Positions 60,524 through 64,000 of a stretch of 64,000 bases of DNA are shown in pieces. How positions within the stretch are numbered: the first letter of the stretch is position 1; every line of letters begins with the position of its first letter. The notes under the pieces were generated by a model. The model worked only from the letters and a program-made list of their open reading frames with translations. It was not told where the DNA came from and searched no databases. The stretch covers positions 496,001-560,000 of the forward strand of contig JBEYHY010000004.1 in assembly GCA_040635515.1 (NCBI GenBank), in the 5' to 3' direction. Origin of the DNA: Prauserella_A sp040635515 (lineage in GTDB: Bacteria; Actinomycetota; Actinomycetes; Mycobacteriales; Pseudonocardiaceae). The position numbers were made by a program, and so were the translations under genes.

Positions 60524-60889
60524 CTATCTCGCTCGCCAGCCGAGCTTGAGAATGGCCTGGGTCAGGTTGTGATAGGCCGGGCGGACGTCCTCGGCGTAGC
60601 GGTCGAGCCACTCTCCTCGTGCGGATCCGGCAGGCTCCGGCGGGGCGCCGATATCGAGCCAGGACAATCTCGACACGCTGTCGCTCGCCATGCGCCACCA
60701 GCGATTGGCGCGCTCCTCGGTCGCCGTCTCGCGTTCCGCGGCCGCTCCGACCTCTTCGCCCGCCGCGGCGATGGCGGCCGTCAACTCCTCGGCTCTCGCG
60801 AGTTCCCAGGCTCTCAGGTCGTCAGCCGCTCTTCTGGCCGATCCGATGATTTCCTTGTAGCGCACGGCCGCTGTCGGCTCGTCAGTCAT
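60524..60889 (-). CDS. Small helical protein downstream of the FtsK-like gene
   Basis: 121 residues. It is almost entirely helical and Ala/Glu/Arg-rich (YKEIIGSARRAADDLRAWE, then EEVGAAAERETATEERANRWWRM). A C-terminal DVRPAYHNLTQAILKLGWRAR follows. Its ATG overlaps the end of the FtsK-like gene by 8 bases, so it belongs to that module. No family recognised; the overall size and helicity recall substrates or adaptors of FtsK-type ATPases. Confidence 0.72.
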   Translation of the reverse strand: MTDEPTAAVRYKEIIGSARRAADDLRAWELARAEELTAAIAAAGEEVGAAAERETATEERANRWWRMASDSVSRLSWLDIGAPPEPAGSARGEWLDRYAEDVRPAYHNLTQAILKLGWRAR

Positions 60890-63641
60890 CGGCTTCCTCC
60901 GGCCTGTGGAACGGAATGAGCACTTCGGGGGAAGAATGTGTCGTGCGGTCGAAGAACAACGCCCGGTCGGGCCTGGGCGACCACTGCACGACCTGACCGG
61001 CACAGAAGGTGCTCAGTTCGCTGCCCTGCACGTCGAGCGCGGCCCAGGCGCCGATGTCGTCGGTGCCGCCGAAACCGAGGGTGTCCTTGAGTCTCGCGAC
61101 GCCGCGCCACCAGCCGAGGACGTGCAATCCCTTGCCGGGCCCTTGTTTCAGCAGCGTGCGCAGGTGATCGAGGCCGCTCTGTTTTCCCGGCTCCTTGCGT
61201 TCGAGCGCGGGAAGCGCGCCGTCGACTCCGTAGAGCACGAGAATCCGGGGCGAATCCATATCGGACAATTCGGCCGCGAGGTTGGTGACCAGCTCGGTCA
61301 GTTCGTCACCCGCGACGAACCCCGCCTTGTGTCCTTCGGCGATGAGCAGGTCGGTCAGTTCGGTGACCGCGGGCTGGCAGCTCTCGACGAGGCAGCTCAG
61401 CAGGAACTCCACCTCGCCCTGCGGATACTGCCGGGCGAGGGAGCGCGTCGCCGAGTCCAGAATGGAGAGTGCTTCCTTCGTGCTCGTTCCGAGCACGGCG
61501 AGGTTTCTTCCTGGCGCGCCCGACATCTCGACCCCGTGCGCGGTGTCGGCGACGTCGATCGACTGACCGACGAGCGCGCGCGGGCGAGGGGACGGCCGCA
61601 GCGACGTATAGGCGGCGGAGGCTTCGAGCAGCGGCGAGTGCGCGCCGTCGAACAACCTCGGTTGCCCCTGCCCCGCGAACCGCTGCCACAGTTCCCTTTG
61701 CAGCGAGGGGAAGACGCCCTTCGCGCTCGCGTCGGGAACGTGCGCGAGCTGGTTGCCGTGCGAAACACCGGAATCGTGGTTGATCACCGCGTGCCAGCGG
61801 GGTGCGGCAACGGCCGCCTGGTTGGACTCGGAGAGTACCCGCCGCGCCTTCGGCATGGCGATGCGAAGCGTGCACTGCTCGAAGACCGCGGGCTTGCCCC
61901 AGAACGCCTCGATACCGGCGATGTCCTGGCTGGCCAGGATCAGGTGGATGCCCTGCGAACGGCCCCTCCGCGCGAGGTCTTCCAGCAGCGAGGTCGCGAG
62001 CGCGGTGACGCTGTCCCTTCCGGCGAAGAGGTACTGGAACTCGTCGATGACGGCGACGATGCGGGGCCAGTGTCCGTCGGGGTCCTGTTCTCTGAGTTCG
62101 GCCAGGTTGGTGACCTCGTGCTGCTTGGCCGCGGCCGAACGGCGGCGAAGTTCGTCGGCGAGGAATCGCAGCAGCGCGAGGCCGAATTCCCGGTCGGTGT
62201 TCACGTTGACGCCGACGAGCCGCGCGTGCGGGAGCCAGCTCTCGTCCTTGCGGCCGGGTGCGAGACCGGCGAACGAGACGCCCTCCTTGAAGTCGAGCAG
62301 GTAGAAGGCCAGCTCGTTCGGAGGGTACCGGGCGGAAAGCCCGCCGAGCAGTGCGTAGAGCAGGTTGGTCTTGCCCGAACCGCTCGGACCGCCGATGAGC
62401 GCGTGCGGGGTGGCGTCGCCGATGACGACCTCCACCGGCTCGCCCTCGAAGAACCCGATGGGGGTCCTCAGCTCGCGTGCCGAGCTGTGGGTGCCGTACT
62501 CGGTCGGCAGCAGGTCGGCGAACGAGCGGGGACCACCCTGCTTCGCGACGAGCGCTTCGGCGATCCTGCTCGCCGCCGTGGCGACCTGACCCGCGGGAAG
62601 CGGTGGATCGAGGTCGACGACCAGGTCGGAGCCGGTCATGCTGGTGACCGCGCGGCGCTCGTCGACGAGGCTGATGGTCTCCACCGCGCCACCGAGCACC
62701 GTCGGCACGTCGATGAGGATCAGCGATATTCCGGCGTCGAGCGCCCCGCTGGCGACTCGTTTGAGGTCGCGCAACTGCTCGGGATGCAGGCTCTCTCCGT
62801 TGCCGTACAGCACGGCGATCCGCCACGGTTCGGTGCGTTTCTTCGTCGCGGTGCGCATTGCGCGAAGGCTCGGGTACCCGGCCTGCATGGTGTAGCTGTG
62901 TACGCGCCTGATGTGACCCGCGAGTTCGTCGAGCAGGTCGACGAGCCGGGTCGGATCGTGGACGGTGACCGCGCTCGTGCGGCTCAGCGCGTAGAAGTTC
63001 GGCAGGATCGCGGTGAGCTGCCCCACGTCCCACAGGTGGATCTTGACCGCGCCCGGTTCGAACGTGCTGAGCACGCGCATCAGCAGGTTTTCGACGATCG
63101 AGTCGACGGTGTCCCTTGTGCGCGGTGCGGAGGTGATCGCGAGGTGCGATTCGTCGAGAAGTGGGACGGCGACGTCGAAGGTCAGTTCGGTACCGGCCGT
63201 TCTACCGGCGGCCGAACCATCCACTGTGGAGGAACCGATTCGCCATAGTCCCGGTACCGATATCCCCCTGCCCGCCCCGACGCGGCCGAGCCATTCGCCC
63301 GCCGGTCTTCCCGCGGCGCCGGGCGCGGTCCCGGAAACGAGCTCGCGTAACCGGTTCGGGCCGTCGGCCCATTCGGAGTAGAACTGCGAACGCACGCTCG
63401 CGAGCCAGTTGAGCACGTCGGACATCGCGGGATCCCTGATCCGCTCCGCGAGTTCGGGATCCTGCCCCGCGCGTTCCATACCGGTGCGCACGATGAGCTG
63501 TTCGAGTTCCAGCCTCGCGAGGTCGAGCTTCGCCGCTTCGTGGGCGTTTCGCGCGGCGCCGAGCGCGAGCCCGATCTGTTGCCGGAGCTTGTCGAGCGCC
63601 GCCAGCACCCTGGCGCGCTGCTCGCCTGCCTTCCTGCCCAT
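60882..63641 (-). CDS. FtsK/SpoIIIE-domain ATPase, large
   Basis: 919 residues. Residues 1-100 are coiled coil. The FtsK-type motor has Walker A GGPSGSGKTN near 420 and Walker B VIDEFQYLF near 530, with the typical LLEDLARRGRSQGIHLILASQ. A second, C-terminal nucleotide-fold-like half (about 700-900) lacks a clear P-loop. No transmembrane segment is present, unlike cell-division FtsK or EccC. It may be a soluble DNA- or protein-translocating motor. Its gene overlaps the downstream 121-residue gene and follows an 81-residue helical gene by 7 bases. Confidence 0.85.
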   Translation of the reverse strand: MGRKAGEQRARVLAALDKLRQQIGLALGAARNAHEAAKLDLARLELEQLIVRTGMERAGQDPELAERIRDPAMSDVLNWLASVRSQFYSEWADGPNRLRELVSGTAPGAAGRPAGEWLGRVGAGRGISVPGLWRIGSSTVDGSAAGRTAGTELTFDVAVPLLDESHLAITSAPRTRDTVDSIVENLLMRVLSTFEPGAVKIHLWDVGQLTAILPNFYALSRTSAVTVHDPTRLVDLLDELAGHIRRVHSYTMQAGYPSLRAMRTATKKRTEPWRIAVLYGNGESLHPEQLRDLKRVASGALDAGISLILIDVPTVLGGAVETISLVDERRAVTSMTGSDLVVDLDPPLPAGQVATAASRIAEALVAKQGGPRSFADLLPTEYGTHSSARELRTPIGFFEGEPVEVVIGDATPHALIGGPSGSGKTNLLYALLGGLSARYPPNELAFYLLDFKEGVSFAGLAPGRKDESWLPHARLVGVNVNTDREFGLALLRFLADELRRRSAAAKQHEVTNLAELREQDPDGHWPRIVAVIDEFQYLFAGRDSVTALATSLLEDLARRGRSQGIHLILASQDIAGIEAFWGKPAVFEQCTLRIAMPKARRVLSESNQAAVAAPRWHAVINHDSGVSHGNQLAHVPDASAKGVFPSLQRELWQRFAGQGQPRLFDGAHSPLLEASAAYTSLRPSPRPRALVGQSIDVADTAHGVEMSGAPGRNLAVLGTSTKEALSILDSATRSLARQYPQGEVEFLLSCLVESCQPAVTELTDLLIAEGHKAGFVAGDELTELVTNLAAELSDMDSPRILVLYGVDGALPALERKEPGKQSGLDHLRTLLKQGPGKGLHVLGWWRGVARLKDTLGFGGTDDIGAWAALDVQGSELSTFCAGQVVQWSPRPDRALFFDRTTHSSPEVLIPFHRPEEADD

Positions 63642-63648
63642 GGTCGGT

Positions 63649-63894
63649 CTACAGCCTTGCCTGGTAGTTGTCGATCAGATCACCGATACCGGCGAGCCGC
63701 GTTCGCTGGTTCTCGACCTGATCGAGTGCGGCGGGTAACTGCGAAGGCAGCCACGGCTGGGCCTGCGTCTGAGCGTCGACCATGATCCGCCTGCACTCTT
63801 CGAGCAGCTCCTTCGCTCTGTCGGCGTGCGCGCGGGCCGAGGCGAGCCCCGCGTGGACCTCGCTGAGCGACTGGCGTAACTGGTCGAGTGACAT
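63649..63894 (-). CDS. Small helical protein upstream of the FtsK-like gene
   Basis: 81 residues, helical throughout (LDQLRQSLSEVHAGLASARA, then RAKELLEECRRIMVDAQ). A break at PWLPSQLP is followed by a second helix ending IGDLIDNYQARL. A helix-turn-helix hairpin of this size recalls WXG100-like or coiled-coil partner proteins, but no WXG motif is present. Its end resembles that of the next upstream partial gene (ENYSARL), suggesting tandem duplication. Confidence 0.72.
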   Translation of the reverse strand: MSLDQLRQSLSEVHAGLASARAHADRAKELLEECRRIMVDAQTQAQPWLPSQLPAALDQVENQRTRLAGIGDLIDNYQARL

Positions 63895-63912
63895 CGGCGG
63901 AGTCTTCGCTGC

Positions 63913-63999
63913 CTACAGCCGGGCCGAGTAGTTCTCGGCCGACGAGATGCTTGCGCGGATGGTTGTCTGCGTGCCGTTTATTCCCTGCAGCGCTTCGGC
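63913..63999 (-). CDS. C-terminal fragment of a second small helical protein
   Basis: Open from the right edge to TAG (63913-63915). The 28 visible residues end SISSAENYSARL, close to the DNYQARL end of the next gene, 18 bases downstream. Probably a paralogue in the same FtsK-module operon. Truncated by the window. Confidence 0.55.
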   Translation of the reverse strand, partial: AEALQGINGTQTTIRASISSAENYSARL

Positions 64000-64000
64000 G

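Noticed and set aside
60882..63641. Cell-division FtsK or ESX EccC assignment for the large ATPase
   Set aside because: There are no membrane segments and no gamma domain. Only one clear P-loop motor is present, and no other ESX or division genes are nearby.

Overview
The window is high-GC actinobacterial DNA from chromosomal core and accessory regions. The gene set points to the Pseudonocardiales (an Amycolatopsis-, Prauserella- or Saccharomonospora-like genome): a mycoredoxin-like glutaredoxin, a Ddn-type F420-linked reductase, LGFP wall repeats, an MT0933-type antitoxin, and an IniB/IniA/IniC-like dynamin locus. GTG and TTG starts are common and many stop/start codons overlap. I place the taxon by pattern only. 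No phage, insertion sequence or CRISPR array is visible.

Layout. 0-11.4 kb: one long co-directional operon that imports L-rhamnose (ABC permease, lipoprotein binding protein), converts it (mutarotase, isomerase, kinase, aldolase fused to a dehydrogenase) and oxidises the resulting lactate (lutABC). An extra fucose/arabinose-type isomerase sits inside it. 11.4-17.3 kb: a PAS-GGDEF-EAL c-di-GMP protein, a stand-alone ketosynthase, an OsmC protein, and a divergent TetR/Ddn pair with two identical palindromic operators. 17.4-22.6 kb: an NAD-linked molybdenum formate dehydrogenase operon (fdsGBAD) behind a 27-bp perfect palindrome. 22.6-30.1 kb: mycoredoxin, several small or unknown proteins, an AlkZ-like winged-helix protein, a lipoprotein, and an ABC-2 exporter with a divergent MarR/GbsR-type regulator.

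30.2-36.5 kb holds the most unusual set: six co-directional genes for a cytoplasmic papain-like (C1) protease, a protein with ten GWEPYSPPP repeats, a chagasin-like (I42) cysteine-protease inhibitor, an ECF-type sigma factor, a small beta-rich protein, and a TPR-CHAT caspase-like protease with an intact His/Cys dyad. This looks like a self-contained, inhibitor-controlled proteolytic module. 36.4-42.8 kb is mostly housekeeping: SRPBCC protein, FUSC membrane protein, orphan antitoxin-like protein, prephenate dehydrogenase, M20 amidohydrolase, tadA with its partner gene, and tRNA-Ser(CGA).

42.8-47.0 kb: a secreted sugar-dehydrogenase/PKD/LGFP protein, a LacI regulator with a large internal deletion, and a non-coding 480-bp locus made of two oppositely oriented 21-bp repeat arrays around a 20-bp palindrome. 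47.0-56.8 kb: the dynamin locus (LuxR/MalT-type regulator, degenerate Hsp70-like ATPase, divergent IniB-like protein, then an IniA-like and a degenerate IniC-like GTPase), closed by a convergent PucR-type regulator. 56.9-64.0 kb: a membrane protein of unknown function, a secreted endonuclease/exonuclease-fold protein, and a minus-strand module of an FtsK/SpoIIIE-type ATPase with small helical proteins, running off the right edge.
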